A DNA stretch of 47,811 nt from an uncultured Akkermansia sp. (GCA_947588735.1 CANQAD010000008.1:1-47811); one strand, 5' to 3'; numbered from the stretch's first letter, positions 24,353-32,887 are shown. The notes: a model not told the origin generated them from the sequence alone. Numbers and translations: made by a program.

Positions 24353-24907
24353 ATGGATGAGCAACTCAAACAATTAGGCGAACGCTTGCGCGGCCTGCGC
24401 GATGCCCTCAATGTTCCCGCTGGCGAAATCGCCGAAACCATTGGCATCGACATAGAAAAATATGAGCGAATTGAAAAGGGTGAATTGGATATCACCATCT
24501 CCAACCTCATGAAAATTGCCCACAAGTACGGCTTGTCGGCGGAAGAGCTCATGTTCGCCGAAACCCCGCACATGAAATCGTACTTCATCGTGCGCAAAGG
24601 CCAGGGCGTATCCGTGGAACGCTCCAAAGCCTACAATTATCGGAGTCTTGTGAGCGGCTTCCGCGACCACAAGGCCGACGTGTTCCTCGTCGCGGTGGAA
24701 CCTAAACCGTCTGCCCGCGTCATTTACAAAAGTTCGCACGCCGGGCAGGAGTTCAACTATGTGCTGGCAGGGAAAATGATGTTTTATCTCGGCAGCAAAT
24801 CCATCCTGCTGGATGAAGGCGACAGCATTTACTTTGACGCTTCCGTGCCTCACGGTATGTTGGCCATGGACGCTCCCGCCAAAATACTTATTTTCAGCGT
24901 TGAATAA
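24353..24907 (+). CDS. XRE-family regulator with C-terminal cupin domain
   Basis: This 184-residue protein has an N-terminal helix-turn-helix (about 5-65; LRGLRDALNVPAGEIAETIGI..YERIEKGELD) and a C-terminal cupin barrel (about 110-180; HAGQEFNYVLAGKMMFYLG and DEGDSIYFDASVPHGMLA). Members of this family sense small molecules, probably through the cupin. It is 15 bp upstream of the acyl-CoA ligase, in one operon, so regulation of that enzyme by its substrate or product is likely. This pairing is common in anaerobes. Confidence 0.85.
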   Translation: MDEQLKQLGERLRGLRDALNVPAGEIAETIGIDIEKYERIEKGELDITISNLMKIAHKYGLSAEELMFAETPHMKSYFIVRKGQGVSVERSKAYNYRSLVSGFRDHKADVFLVAVEPKPSARVIYKSSHAGQEFNYVLAGKMMFYLGSKSILLDEGDSIYFDASVPHGMLAMDAPAKILIFSVE

Positions 24908-24922
24908 TTAGCACCTTTCACT

Positions 24923-26602
24923 ATGATTGAGCGTTTTCTAAAGCAAACTCATTTCAATTCCATCGAGGATTACAACCAGCACCTTGAGTTCATCATCCCG
25001 AAAAACTTCAACTTCGCCTACGATGTCATGGATGCCTGGGCTCTCGAAGCCCCCGACAAACTTGCTCTCCTCTGGACGAATGACCAGGGAGAAGAAATCC
25101 GCACCACGTTCGGTGAGTTGAAAAAACAAACCGACCAGGCCGCAAGCTACTTGACATCCTTGGGTATCGGGAAAAACGACCCGGTCATGCTCATCCTGAA
25201 ACGCCGCTACGAGTGGTGGATCGTCATGCTCGCGCTGCACAAAATCGGCGCCGTGGTCATACCCGCCACGCACATGCTCACCAGTCACGATATCGTCTAT
25301 CGCAACACGCGCGCCTCGGTGAAGGCCATCATCTGTGTGGACGACGCTTATGTGGTGAGCCAAATCCGCGCCGCGGCTGCCGACAGCCCTACTGTGCAAC
25401 ACTACATTGCCATCGCTGATCACGGTAAGCCCATCCCCGAAGGCTTTCACGACTGGCAATCCGAGTGGCTCAAAGCTCCTCCTTTTCAAAAGCCTTCCTT
25501 TGTGAACTCCAACGAGGATACCATGCTCATGTACTTCACCAGCGGTACGAGCGGTGAACCTAACATGGTGGCCCACGATTACCTGTATGCTCTCGGGCAC
25601 CTCACTACCGGCGTTTTCTGGCATAATCTGCGTGCTCACTCTCTGCATCTCACCGTGGCCGATACCGGCTGGGGCAAGGCTGTGTGGGGCAAGTTCTACG
25701 GCCAGTGGTTTGCCGGGGCCACGGTGTTTGTATTCGATCATGAGAAATTCAATGCCGACACCTTGCTGCGCCAGATCGAAAAATACAAAGTGACGAGCTT
25801 CTGCGCTCCTCCCACCATCTACCGCTTCATGGTTCGTGAGGACTTGTCTGCATACGACCTCTCCAGCCTCGAATACTGTACCACCGCCGGCGAAGCCCTC
25901 AACCCTGCCGTCTTCGAAAAGTTTAAGGAAAAAACAGGCATCAGCATGATGGAAGGCTTTGGGCAAACAGAAACAACCATGACGCTCGGCACCTTCCCTT
26001 GGATGACTCCCAAACCCGGCTCCATGGGCATACCCAATGCGCAGTACGACATCGACCTCCTGCGCCCGGACGGCACGCGTTGTGAAGACGGTGAAAAAGG
26101 TGAAATCGTCGTGCGCGTGGGCGACAAAAAACCTGTTGGTCTTTTTAAAGAATACTACCGCAACCCCGAACTCACCCGCCGAGCTTGGCACGATGGCATT
26201 TACCACACCGGCGACATGGCCTGGCGCGATGAAGACGGTTATTACTGGTTCGTGGGGCGCATGGATGACATCATCAAATCGAGCGGCTACCGAATAGGTC
26301 CCTTCGAAGTAGAAAGCGCGTTGATGACCCACCCTGCCGTCGTGGAATGCGCCATTACCGGCGTGCCGGATGAGATACGCGGCATGGTGGTGAAAGCCAC
26401 GGTTGTGCTGGGCAAGGAATGGAAGAACAGGGCCGGGGAGGAACTTGTCAAAGAGCTGCAGCAACATGTGAAACGCGAAACCGCCCCCTACAAATACCCG
26501 CGCATTATCGAGTTTGTCGATGAGTTGCCCAAAACAATCAGCGGCAAGATCCGTCGCGTGGAAATCCGTGAAAAAGACAACGGCGGGAACCAGGTCTCCT
26601 AG
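24923..26602 (+). CDS. AMP-forming acyl-CoA synthetase
   Basis: This 559-residue enzyme activates a carboxylic acid to acyl-CoA with ATP, giving AMP and PPi. Motifs: YFTSGTSGEPNMVAHDY (adenylate P-loop), GFGQTETT, YHTGDMAWRDEDGYYWFVGR and the C-terminal PKTISGKIRR with the catalytic lysine. It resembles the medium-chain/acetyl-type ligases that pair with XRE-cupin regulators; the exact acid cannot be read from the sequence. The PPi made could feed the PPi-dependent phosphofructokinase. Its stop codon shares a CTAG tetranucleotide with the stop of the convergent rlmH. Confidence 0.88.
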   Translation: MIERFLKQTHFNSIEDYNQHLEFIIPKNFNFAYDVMDAWALEAPDKLALLWTNDQGEEIRTTFGELKKQTDQAASYLTSLGIGKNDPVMLILKRRYEWWIVMLALHKIGAVVIPATHMLTSHDIVYRNTRASVKAIICVDDAYVVSQIRAAAADSPTVQHYIAIADHGKPIPEGFHDWQSEWLKAPPFQKPSFVNSNEDTMLMYFTSGTSGEPNMVAHDYLYALGHLTTGVFWHNLRAHSLHLTVADTGWGKAVWGKFYGQWFAGATVFVFDHEKFNADTLLRQIEKYKVTSFCAPPTIYRFMVREDLSAYDLSSLEYCTTAGEALNPAVFEKFKEKTGISMMEGFGQTETTMTLGTFPWMTPKPGSMGIPNAQYDIDLLRPDGTRCEDGEKGEIVVRVGDKKPVGLFKEYYRNPELTRRAWHDGIYHTGDMAWRDEDGYYWFVGRMDDIIKSSGYRIGPFEVESALMTHPAVVECAITGVPDEIRGMVVKATVVLGKEWKNRAGEELVKELQQHVKRETAPYKYPRIIEFVDELPKTISGKIRRVEIREKDNGGNQVS

Positions 26603-27039
26603 TCCCTGTGGTAAGGAGCGCCAGCCAGCAGAGTGTGTATGCGGTACACCTGCTCCAGCAGCGCCACCAACGCCAGCTCGTGCTGCATGGTGTGACGCCC
26701 CAGGGAGAGCGTCTGGTCGCAGGCGGCGCGCAGCTGCTCCGTATGCCCATCTGCCGAACCTATGAGGAAAGCCACGCGCTTCACGGCGCGCATCTGCCAT
26801 TCTCGCCATTGAGCTTCCAATTCGCGCGTGCTCAGATTCCGCCCCCGTTCATCCATCGCTATGCGCAAACACCCCTCACTGGCACGCAACATCGCCGCCG
26901 CTGTCTCATCCGCATTTCCTTCCTTCACATAGCGCACCTCCACTTTCCCCAACGGGCGCAGACGCTCCTCGTAAAACGCCACTCCTGCCCTTGCATAGGC
27001 GAGTGCAGGTCTGTTCACGGCTAAAATCAGCGTCTGCAT
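26599..27039 (-). CDS. rlmH: 23S rRNA pseudouridine-1915 N3-methyltransferase
   Basis: This 146-residue SPOUT methyltransferase modifies pseudouridine 1915 in helix 69 of 23S rRNA. The knot region shows AFLIGSADGHTEQLRAACDQTLSLG and the C-terminal HTMQHELALVALLEQVYRIHTLLAG(A)PYHRD ending, a hallmark of RlmH (usual end YHK/YHR). The ATG at 27039 gives MQTLILAVN; upstream sequence belongs to the SRP RNA gene, which ends within a few bases. It shares its stop tetranucleotide CTAG with the acyl-CoA ligase on the other strand. Confidence 0.92.
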   Translation of the reverse strand: MQTLILAVNRPALAYARAGVAFYEERLRPLGKVEVRYVKEGNADETAAAMLRASEGCLRIAMDERGRNLSTRELEAQWREWQMRAVKRVAFLIGSADGHTEQLRAACDQTLSLGRHTMQHELALVALLEQVYRIHTLLAGAPYHRD

Positions 27040-27044
27040 GGAAG

Positions 27045-27144
27045 AAAACCGCCGAAGCCTGTCCGACAAATGCAGAACGAATACCGTTGCTACCTTTCGG
27101 TCCTGGCGGGGTTTTCCGGCTGCATCTCCGGGGGCTCCGACGGC
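27045..27144 (-). ncRNA. ffs: Signal recognition particle RNA (small bacterial type, 4.5S)
   Basis: In the gap between the MATE gene and rlmH the minus strand carries CCAGGACCGAAAGGTAGCAA, the conserved SRP RNA domain IV loop that Ffh binds. The flanks pair as expected for a single long hairpin: ATGCAG with CTGCAT, and CCGTCGGAGCC (5' side) with GGCTTCGGCGG (3' side, with G-U pairs). The total length is about 100 nt, the size of E. coli 4.5S RNA. A strong promoter (27151-27179) ends at the predicted 5' end and a T-rich tail follows the 3' stem. End positions are approximate by a few bases. Confidence 0.9.
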
Positions 27145-27150
27145 ACGCGC

Positions 27151-27179
27151 ATTGTACCCGAATTACGCCCGCACGTCAA
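27151..27179 (-). promoter_or_regulatory. Promoter of the SRP RNA gene
   Basis: Minus strand -35 TTGACG (27174-27179), 17-bp spacer, -10 TACAAT (27151-27156). The -35 overlaps the stop codon of the MATE gene. Confidence 0.8.
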
Positions 27180-28558
27180 GAACGGAGAAAAACTTTGCGG
27201 GCTGTCGTGCGGAAGCGTAAGGCAAAGATGATGGCGATAGCCGTGAGCGAAATGATGAAGCTCCACCATGCTCCCTCCGGTCCCATGGCCGGCAGCAACC
27301 AATCCGTGCGAATGAGGATGACGGAGAGAGGAAATCCCAGCACCCAATAACAACCTATGTTGGCCCAGGTAATGACCGCCGTGTCGTGGCAAGCGCGTAA
27401 AAGCCCCGCCATGAGAGCTTGCGTCCCGTCAGAAAATTGATAGACAGCGCATAACGCCACAAGAGCGGCTGCCGTGGCGGTAACAGTGGGATCGTCCGTG
27501 TAAAGCGCAACGATGGCGTGCCGCCAGTAGATAACCGCGGTCATGAGGAAAACCGTTGCCACGTACATGAAGCGCGTGGCTGCACATACCAGCGCGCGAA
27601 AGCGCCGTTCGCTCCGAGCCCCCACAAGATACGCGCCGCGAATAGATACGGCAATGCTCAAACTGAGCGGAAACATGAAAAGCACGCCGGAAATGTTGAT
27701 GGCAATTTGCTGTGCACTTACCATGAGTTCACCCAAGGGAGCAATCACCAACGTTATCACGCAAAAATAGCTCATCTCGCACAGCGCGGCTACCCCCAAC
27801 GGCAACCCCAACCGTGTTATGCGCCGCACCACTCCAATTCTTCCGAAGCGCCGAAATCCCAACATTTGCAGCGCCACCCGCCGGTGCCGATGCGAGGCTA
27901 TCTGCATGCCCAGCAGCGCCGTGCACATGAGCCAGTGCACAATCGTGGTGGCCAACCCGCAACCTGCCCCGCCCAGCGCCGGGAACCCCCACCATCCCAG
28001 CACGCACGCGTAATTGAGAGGCACATTCAACACCAACCCCAGCAAACATACCACCATCGCCGGGCGCGTCTGCGCATAGCCTTCCCAGCACCCCTGCACC
28101 ACCCGCATGAGCAGTGAAACCGGTATCGCTCCCATCAAAAAATACACGTAGAGCGCGGCCTCTTGCGCCATCTGCGCCGAATTCGTAATATGCGGGAATA
28201 CCAAACTGCCCAGATAGAGCAAAACCAGCTCCACTGCCATAAGCCCCAAACTGAGCAGTTTGGCGCTGTTAAGGAGCAATCCTGCCCGACTCTCATGCCC
28301 GGCTCCCAAAAGCCGTGCCAGCATGGGGCTGATGATATTCAGGACAGCTCCCACCGATACCATGATGGGCACCGTCACCGACGAGCCCAGCGCAACCGCC
28401 GCCAAATCTCCCGTGCCTGCACTACCTGCCACCATCGTATCAATCACCCCCATGCCAACGCTCATCAGGTTCGCCAAATACAGCGGGCCCATGAGCACGA
28501 GAATTCGCTTCAGTTCTCTGCCCTCAAATCTCCTGGAGCCTGTAATCAAGACTGGCAT
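27176..28558 (-). CDS. MATE-family multidrug/cation exporter
   Basis: This 460-residue protein has about twelve membrane helices in two six-helix halves. The N-terminal half has the MATE pattern PLYLANLMSVGMGVIDTMVAGSAGTGDLAAVALG, and the NISGVLFMFPLSLSIAVSIRGAYLVGA segment opens the second half. MATE proteins export drugs or metabolites in exchange for Na+ or H+; the substrate is unknown. The start overlaps the 3' end of the RNase D gene by 13 bp, so both form one operon. Confidence 0.88.
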   Translation of the reverse strand: MPVLITGSRRFEGRELKRILVLMGPLYLANLMSVGMGVIDTMVAGSAGTGDLAAVALGSSVTVPIMVSVGAVLNIISPMLARLLGAGHESRAGLLLNSAKLLSLGLMAVELVLLYLGSLVFPHITNSAQMAQEAALYVYFLMGAIPVSLLMRVVQGCWEGYAQTRPAMVVCLLGLVLNVPLNYACVLGWWGFPALGGAGCGLATTIVHWLMCTALLGMQIASHRHRRVALQMLGFRRFGRIGVVRRITRLGLPLGVAALCEMSYFCVITLVIAPLGELMVSAQQIAINISGVLFMFPLSLSIAVSIRGAYLVGARSERRFRALVCAATRFMYVATVFLMTAVIYWRHAIVALYTDDPTVTATAAALVALCAVYQFSDGTQALMAGLLRACHDTAVITWANIGCYWVLGFPLSVILIRTDWLLPAMGPEGAWWSFIISLTAIAIIFALRFRTTARKVFLRS

Positions 28559-29646
28559 GTGAGGGAGATGGCACGCTGAGCCGTTTCATGATCGGTAAGC
28601 AACTCACGCTGCCAGCACATGAGGGCCTCCAACCCTGCTCCTTCATCGGCAGCCAGCATTTCCGCTTGCGCACGCGAAGCAATGAGCGAGGCATCCAGAT
28701 GCAAAGCAACCGCCAAGGCGTCGCGACGCGCAAGCCAACGCTCCAATTGCTTCTCAAAACCTCGAGGAGTTTGCGGCGGCACAGCGCGCCGTGGCAGCAA
28801 CGGGTATTCCTCCTCATCCATCAGCTGAAAACTCCGCACGGCACGACGGTATCGGGATATGCGTCCGCTGTTGCCGGACGGCGGCGCTGGGCGGCGGAAA
28901 TCCTGCAGCTGCGCACAACGCCACAACAGATCCTGATTGGAACACACCATGAACACCGGTCGGTCAAGACGTGCCGCCTCGGCCTCCCGCCAGCGCCAGA
29001 GCGCCCGCAGAGCTGCCAACCCGCGACGATTCAACCTCCCGCAACCGCGAATGCGCCAAGCCTCTTTTTCATCTGCAACGTGCCTTTGCCGACCTCGCTC
29101 CAAACTCACCGCACAACTCTCCAAAAACCATTCATAACGCCCCATAGCCCTGAGCTGCGCCACCATCCGCTCCGCCATATCCAGCATATACGCCACATCC
29201 TCCTGCGCATACGCCTGCATTGCCTCCGGAATAGGACGCACCCCCCAATTGGCCTTTTGATTTTTCTTGCTCAACTTGATGCCGTAGAAATGCTCCACAA
29301 GCGCCGCCAGGCCAAACTGCTCGTGCCCTAATAATCGCGCCGCTATCTGCGTATCCAGTATCATGACCGGCAGCATCCCGTATGCTTGCCGGAGCAGCCT
29401 CATATCGTAGTCCGCCCCGTGCATCCATACCTCCGCCCCTCGCAACCAATCGCAAAAAGGCCCCATATCCTTGATCGCCAGAGGATCGATGATTTCTACC
29501 CCCTCCGCATCTGCATATTGAATCAGACACAGTCGCTCGCGGTAGCGGTGCAAACTGTCGGCCTCCAAGTCCAACACCGTCCGTCTCTGTGGCTGAGCCC
29601 CTGCCCGCTTCGCCCAGCGCAACAAGCTGGTCACATCTGAAATCAT
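28546..29646 (-). CDS. rnd: RNase D-like 3'-5' exoribonuclease with HRDC domain
   Basis: This 366-residue DEDD-family exonuclease trims tRNA 3' ends. Exo I: LDLEADS; Exo II: MHGADYDMRLL; Exo III: YAQEDVAYML (Y..xD type). A partial HRDC-like helical region follows (about 210-290; RGLAALRALWRWREAEAARLDRP). The start at 29646 (MISDVTSLL) is preferred because a promoter lies just upstream; a longer frame would start before the -10. It is transcribed with the MATE gene. Confidence 0.85.
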   Translation of the reverse strand: MISDVTSLLRWAKRAGAQPQRRTVLDLEADSLHRYRERLCLIQYADAEGVEIIDPLAIKDMGPFCDWLRGAEVWMHGADYDMRLLRQAYGMLPVMILDTQIAARLLGHEQFGLAALVEHFYGIKLSKKNQKANWGVRPIPEAMQAYAQEDVAYMLDMAERMVAQLRAMGRYEWFLESCAVSLERGRQRHVADEKEAWRIRGCGRLNRRGLAALRALWRWREAEAARLDRPVFMVCSNQDLLWRCAQLQDFRRPAPPSGNSGRISRYRRAVRSFQLMDEEEYPLLPRRAVPPQTPRGFEKQLERWLARRDALAVALHLDASLIASRAQAEMLAADEGAGLEALMCWQRELLTDHETAQRAISLTCQS

Positions 29647-29656
29647 CTGCCCGTAG

Positions 29657-29685
29657 ATGCTACCACACGCCTCTTCTTTTTGCAA
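29657..29685 (-). promoter_or_regulatory. Promoter of rnd
   Basis: Minus strand -35 TTGCAA (29680-29685), 17-bp spacer, -10 TAGCAT (29657-29662). ATG 10 bases after the -10. Confidence 0.7.
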
Positions 29686-29716
29686 GCGCGCGATCTCCAT
29701 TGACAAAACAAACGCT

Positions 29717-30082
29717 CATTTGTCCCAAGAAAATATTCTCCGATCTTATTGAACCCATTTCCCATGCGTTTTCTTCGGACGAAAATGGCAGAGCGCTTCG
29801 CCTCCCAGCGCGCCAGCGCGCAAATTTCCCAAATCGAAAATCAAAAATCGTAACTCGAAAATCCCCTCGTGTTTCAGCTCCGCTCCCCCACTCAGCTTTC
29901 TAACCAATCTGCGCTTGGTTCCGCCCTCCTCCGTCGCTCCAGCTCCGCATGTCCCGAGCCTCCGGCTCGCTGGCTTCCCAAATCGTCAATCGTAAATCGT
30001 AAATCGTAAATAATCAACGCTTTGCGTTGAACGATGTACCGTTAACTCCCTCTTGGGGGTGCTTTTTCTTGGGACACGTGTG
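29717..30082 (+). repeat. CACGTG-ended intergenic element, copy F
   Basis: Forward copy of about 366 bp, from CATTTGTCCCAAGAAAATAT to TTTTTCTTGGGACACGTGTG. Its left terminus has ATTTGTCCC in place of ACGTGTCCC. It fills the gap between the rnd promoter and tRNA-Leu. Confidence 0.85.
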
Positions 30083-30110
30083 GACAAATGTGGCATTGAT
30101 GACTTCCTTC

Positions 30111-30139
30111 TTGCATAAGGTGAGGTTTTGTGCTTCAAT
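30111..30139 (+). promoter_or_regulatory. Promoter of tRNA-Leu
   Basis: -35 TTGCAT (30111-30116), 17-bp spacer, -10 TTCAAT (30134-30139), about 20 bases before the mature 5' end. Confidence 0.6.
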
Positions 30140-30159
30140 GCAGTTCAAACGGAAGACAT

Positions 30160-30241
30160 GCGCACGTGGCGGAATTGGTAGACGCGCCGGTTTTAGGGTC
30201 CGGTGAGCTAGCTCATGGAGGTTCGAGTCCTCTCGTGCGTA
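30160..30241 (+). tRNA. trnL: tRNA-Leu (anticodon UAG)
   Basis: An 82-nt class II tRNA. The acceptor stem is GCGCACG with CGTGCGT (one G-U) and discriminator A. The D-arm region TGGCGGAATTGGTAGACGC matches bacterial tRNA-Leu. The anticodon stem is CCGGT/TCCGG around loop TTTAGGG, giving anticodon TAG; the pair closing the loop is a T-T mismatch. The variable arm forms TGAGC-TA-GCTCA. The T-arm is GGAGG-TTCGAGT-CCTCT. No CCA is encoded, so Cca must add it. Confidence 0.93.
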
Positions 30242-30248
30242 TCGGGGA

Positions 30249-30947
30249 TCAGGCAAGAGGCTTGCGGGGTTCTTTCCGCGCTGCAATAAGCAGAACCATT
30301 TCCCCTTTGTAGTTTTTTTTCGCGAAGTCGGCGGCCAACTCGGCAACCGTGCCGCGGTGGAAAGTCTCGTGGAGTTTCGTAAGTTCGCGCGCCACGCATG
30401 CCCGAGCATCCGGCTGCAGCTGCGCGAGCTCTGCAAGCGTGGCAGAAATACGGTACGGCGATTCGTAGAATATGCTTGTGCAGCCTGCCTGCAGGGCATC
30501 TTCCAGCACGCGCCGCCGCTTCCCGCTTTTCACCGGTAAAAATCCGCCGAAGAAAAAAGCGTCACTGGGCAACCCGGAACCCACCAGCGCCGTCACCGCC
30601 GCGCAAGGTCCGGGCAACACCGTATAGCCCACTCCGCGTTCTTGCAGCTCGTGCACCAACCGATAACCCGGATCACTCACCCCTGGCATCCCCGCATCCG
30701 TCACCACCGCAAATTTCTCCCCGGCCTCGGCGCGTTGCGCCACTTCTGCGCAGCGCTCGCGTTCGTTGTGTTCGTGCAAACTGAGCAGAGGTTTACTGAT
30801 GCCGTAGTGCGCCAGCAAACGCCCTGTGTTGCGCGTGTCTTCGCAGCACACGCAATCAGCCTCCTCCAGCACAGCAAGCGCACGGCGCGTCACATCTTCC
30901 CGATTGCCAATGGGCAGTCCCACGAAGCTGACGGGGTAGGATATCAT
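30249..30947 (-). CDS. rsmI: 16S rRNA (cytidine-1402 2'-O)-methyltransferase
   Basis: This 232-residue tetrapyrrole-methylase-fold enzyme methylates the ribose of C1402 in the ribosomal decoding centre. Motifs: GLPIGNREDVTRRAL, CEDTRNTGRLL, TDAGMPGVSDPG, VLPGPCAAVTALVGSGLP and FYESPYRI. It lacks the longer C-terminal tail of the E. coli protein (286 residues). It begins in an ATGA overlap with lptE and is the last gene of the bamD-lptE-rsmI operon. Confidence 0.93.
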   Translation of the reverse strand: MISYPVSFVGLPIGNREDVTRRALAVLEEADCVCCEDTRNTGRLLAHYGISKPLLSLHEHNERERCAEVAQRAEAGEKFAVVTDAGMPGVSDPGYRLVHELQERGVGYTVLPGPCAAVTALVGSGLPSDAFFFGGFLPVKSGKRRRVLEDALQAGCTSIFYESPYRISATLAELAQLQPDARACVARELTKLHETFHRGTVAELAADFAKKNYKGEMVLLIAARKEPRKPLA

Positions 30948-31465
30948 GGAATCGTAAGCTTCTGCACAATCTGATCGGCCGCCTGGCGTGTGGCGTAGGA
31001 TAACGCCGTGTCGCGCGCCGTCTGCACATTTCCATTGGCATCATCGTTGAAATAACTGCCCTCAGCAGACACCTCGCCCCGAGCGAGCACGCGTCCTGTA
31101 GCCGTCTGGATGACGAAGTAGCGCACATGCACCGTGAGTCCTATTTCTGCGCTCAGGTACGTATTGCGCGAGTTGGTGCGCAGTGAGCTGCTGGCCACCG
31201 AGATAACACTTCCTCTCACCACGGCATCGCTCCGCTCCGGAGAGGCCATGCGAAAAGCCCCATCGCGCTGCATCGTTTCAGTGAGCGCCGTCGTCACCTG
31301 TATCGCCACATTGGGGTAAAGCGTCTTGTTGTCAAACATGTCGACGCATATCGTATCCACCTTCGCCATGGCGCGGCTCTTGACCCCGCCCAAATGGTAC
31401 CCGCAGCCGGATGCAAGAAGCACGCAACCGACCATGCAAATGAATCTGGCTATGCTCGAAATCAC
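30944..31465 (-). CDS. lptE: LPS-assembly lipoprotein LptE
   Basis: This 173-residue lipoprotein has signal MISSIARFICMVGCVLLASGC, then the GCGYHLGG start of mature LptE. The LptE fold is supported by the NKTLYPNVAIQVTTALTETMQRDG segment and the later alternating beta stretch. LptE plugs the LptD barrel that inserts lipopolysaccharide in the outer leaflet. It overlaps bamD and rsmI by 4 bases at each end, so outer-membrane protein and LPS assembly factors are made together. Confidence 0.85.
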   Translation of the reverse strand: MISSIARFICMVGCVLLASGCGYHLGGVKSRAMAKVDTICVDMFDNKTLYPNVAIQVTTALTETMQRDGAFRMASPERSDAVVRGSVISVASSSLRTNSRNTYLSAEIGLTVHVRYFVIQTATGRVLARGEVSAEGSYFNDDANGNVQTARDTALSYATRQAADQIVQKLTIP

Positions 31466-32430
31466 GACTTGGGAGAGGAGGAAGCGGCACTGAGGGCTGC
31501 CCGCGCCTGTGCCAGATATTGCCTGGCCTTTTGCGCGGCTTGTGGGTTGACATCTGCCTGGCGAATGACGTCCTCAAAACAAAACACTGCCGGACCATAC
31601 TCGCGTGCGCGCTCCAAGTAGTAGCGACCGACCTCCAGCTCCTGATCCACCATAAGCCTCTGCATTTCCTTCACCCCGCTGCGAGCAACTCCCGCATCCT
31701 TGTGGTTCGGGTAGAGCAGAGTAAACTCTTCATATGCCTCTCGCGCACGGTCCAGGTTCACTAAATTATTGTCGCCGCGCGTGTGGCTGCTGGCCCACAG
31801 CCTGGCCACCATCAACTGCCCCCCGGGCGCATACGGGCTGTCCGGATAATCTTCCACTAACTTTTTGAATACTTGCGCCGCTTCGTCAAACTTCTTGCGC
31901 TTCACCAAATAATTGCCCAACACGGAGGCTGCCGTGGCCGACATATCGGCGTACGGCGCATTCTTAATCACCGACTGCAGCCATTCCACCACCTTTCCTT
32001 CTTCCATAGGTACATCCCACAGCCAAAGCACCTTGCCCATCAGTTTCCCGTTCGCAGCCGCCGTGCCGATCGCAAGTTGACGATTGAGCGCCTGCTCATA
32101 CAGCTCACTGCTCTGGTAGCCTTCCACCACCTTGCCGTACTGCCGAAACGCCTCTCGCGGGTCGCCAAGCTTTTCCTCAATCTCACCGATCATCATGCGC
32201 GCCTGCGCAGCGCACGGCGCCAGATCATGGTCTGATACGATCTCAGTAAGCACACTCCGCGCCGCCGACAACTTGCCGGCTTGCTGCAACCCCCGTGCCC
32301 GAGCCAACAGAGCGTCAGCCTTCGCATCAGTCGCTTGCACTCGCCCAGCCGGCAACGGTCCGTCATCCTGGCTGCACATCGTCAGCGTCAATGCTCCCAG
32401 CAGAGCCGCCAGTATCGTCATCTTCCTCAT
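31462..32430 (-). CDS. bamD: BamD-like outer-membrane assembly lipoprotein (TPR)
   Basis: This 322-residue lipoprotein has signal MRKMTILAALLGALTLTMC, then a TPR solenoid: AARSVLTEIVSDHD, AFRQYGKVVEGY, FDEAAQVFKKLVEDYPDSPYAPGGQLMVARLW, and AREAYEEFTLLYPNHKDAGVA. The YP(D/N)S/HKDAxxA motifs are typical of BamD/YfiO, the lipoprotein of the barrel assembly complex. At about 320 residues it is longer than the E. coli protein (about 245), so another TPR lipoprotein remains possible, but the company of lptE supports BamD. The start is fixed by the promoter 7 bases upstream. Confidence 0.75.
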   Translation of the reverse strand: MRKMTILAALLGALTLTMCSQDDGPLPAGRVQATDAKADALLARARGLQQAGKLSAARSVLTEIVSDHDLAPCAAQARMMIGEIEEKLGDPREAFRQYGKVVEGYQSSELYEQALNRQLAIGTAAANGKLMGKVLWLWDVPMEEGKVVEWLQSVIKNAPYADMSATAASVLGNYLVKRKKFDEAAQVFKKLVEDYPDSPYAPGGQLMVARLWASSHTRGDNNLVNLDRAREAYEEFTLLYPNHKDAGVARSGVKEMQRLMVDQELEVGRYYLERAREYGPAVFCFEDVIRQADVNPQAAQKARQYLAQARAALSAASSSPKS

Positions 32431-32437
32431 ATTGGGC

Positions 32438-32466
32438 AGCATACCATATCTCGCTCCACTTGGCAA
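32438..32466 (-). promoter_or_regulatory. Promoter of the bamD-lptE-rsmI operon
   Basis: Minus strand -35 TTGCCA (32461-32466), 17-bp spacer, -10 TATGCT (32438-32443). ATG 7 bases after the -10, so leaderless. Confidence 0.75.
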
Positions 32467-32480
32467 GCCCAAGGCAAATG

Positions 32481-32844
32481 CACATTTGTCCCAAGAAATA
32501 GCACCCCCAAGAGGGAGTCAACGGTACATCGTTCAACGCAAAATGTTGATTATTTCCGATTTACGAATTACAATCCGCGATTTGGAAAGATAGCGAGCCG
32601 GAGGCTCGGGAAATGCGGAGCGATAGCGAAGGAAGCAAAGCGCTTCCATGTCTTGTCCATGACTGTCCTTCGAATTGACCTCCGGCATCATTTCAAAAAT
32701 TCCGCTGTGTTTCAGCTTCGCTCTCCATTAAGCTTTCTAACCAATCTGCGCATGGTTCCGCCCTCCCCCGTCTCTCATGCTTCACACCCCCGCGCGCCAG
32801 CTTTCCAAATCGTCAATCGTCCCTCGAAAATCGAAAATGTCAAG
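32481..32844. repeat. CACGTG-ended intergenic element, copy G (rearranged)
   Basis: It starts CACATTTGTCCCAAG like a reverse-orientation copy up to about 32640 (gagccggaggctcgg, gcggagcgatagcg), then changes to forward-orientation sequence (cagcttcgctctcc, agctttctaaccaatctgcgc). It is therefore a head-to-head join of two right halves, lacking the usual right terminus. It lies between the divergent bamD and rlmI promoters. Confidence 0.65.
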
Positions 32845-32847
32845 GGG

Positions 32848-32876
32848 TTGACAGAAAAAGCAAATTAGAGTATGGT
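32848..32876 (+). promoter_or_regulatory. Promoter of the rlmI-like gene
   Basis: -35 TTGACA (32848-32853), 17-bp spacer, -10 TATGGT (32871-32876), ATG 11 bases further. A GAGGAG string lies between but would be mostly used up by the transcription start. Confidence 0.75.
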
Positions 32877-32887
32877 GAGGAGCGAAT

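Noticed and set aside
24938..26809. A minus-strand open frame of about 623 codons
   Set aside because: It is antisense to the acyl-CoA ligase, whose motifs are intact, and has shadow-like composition.
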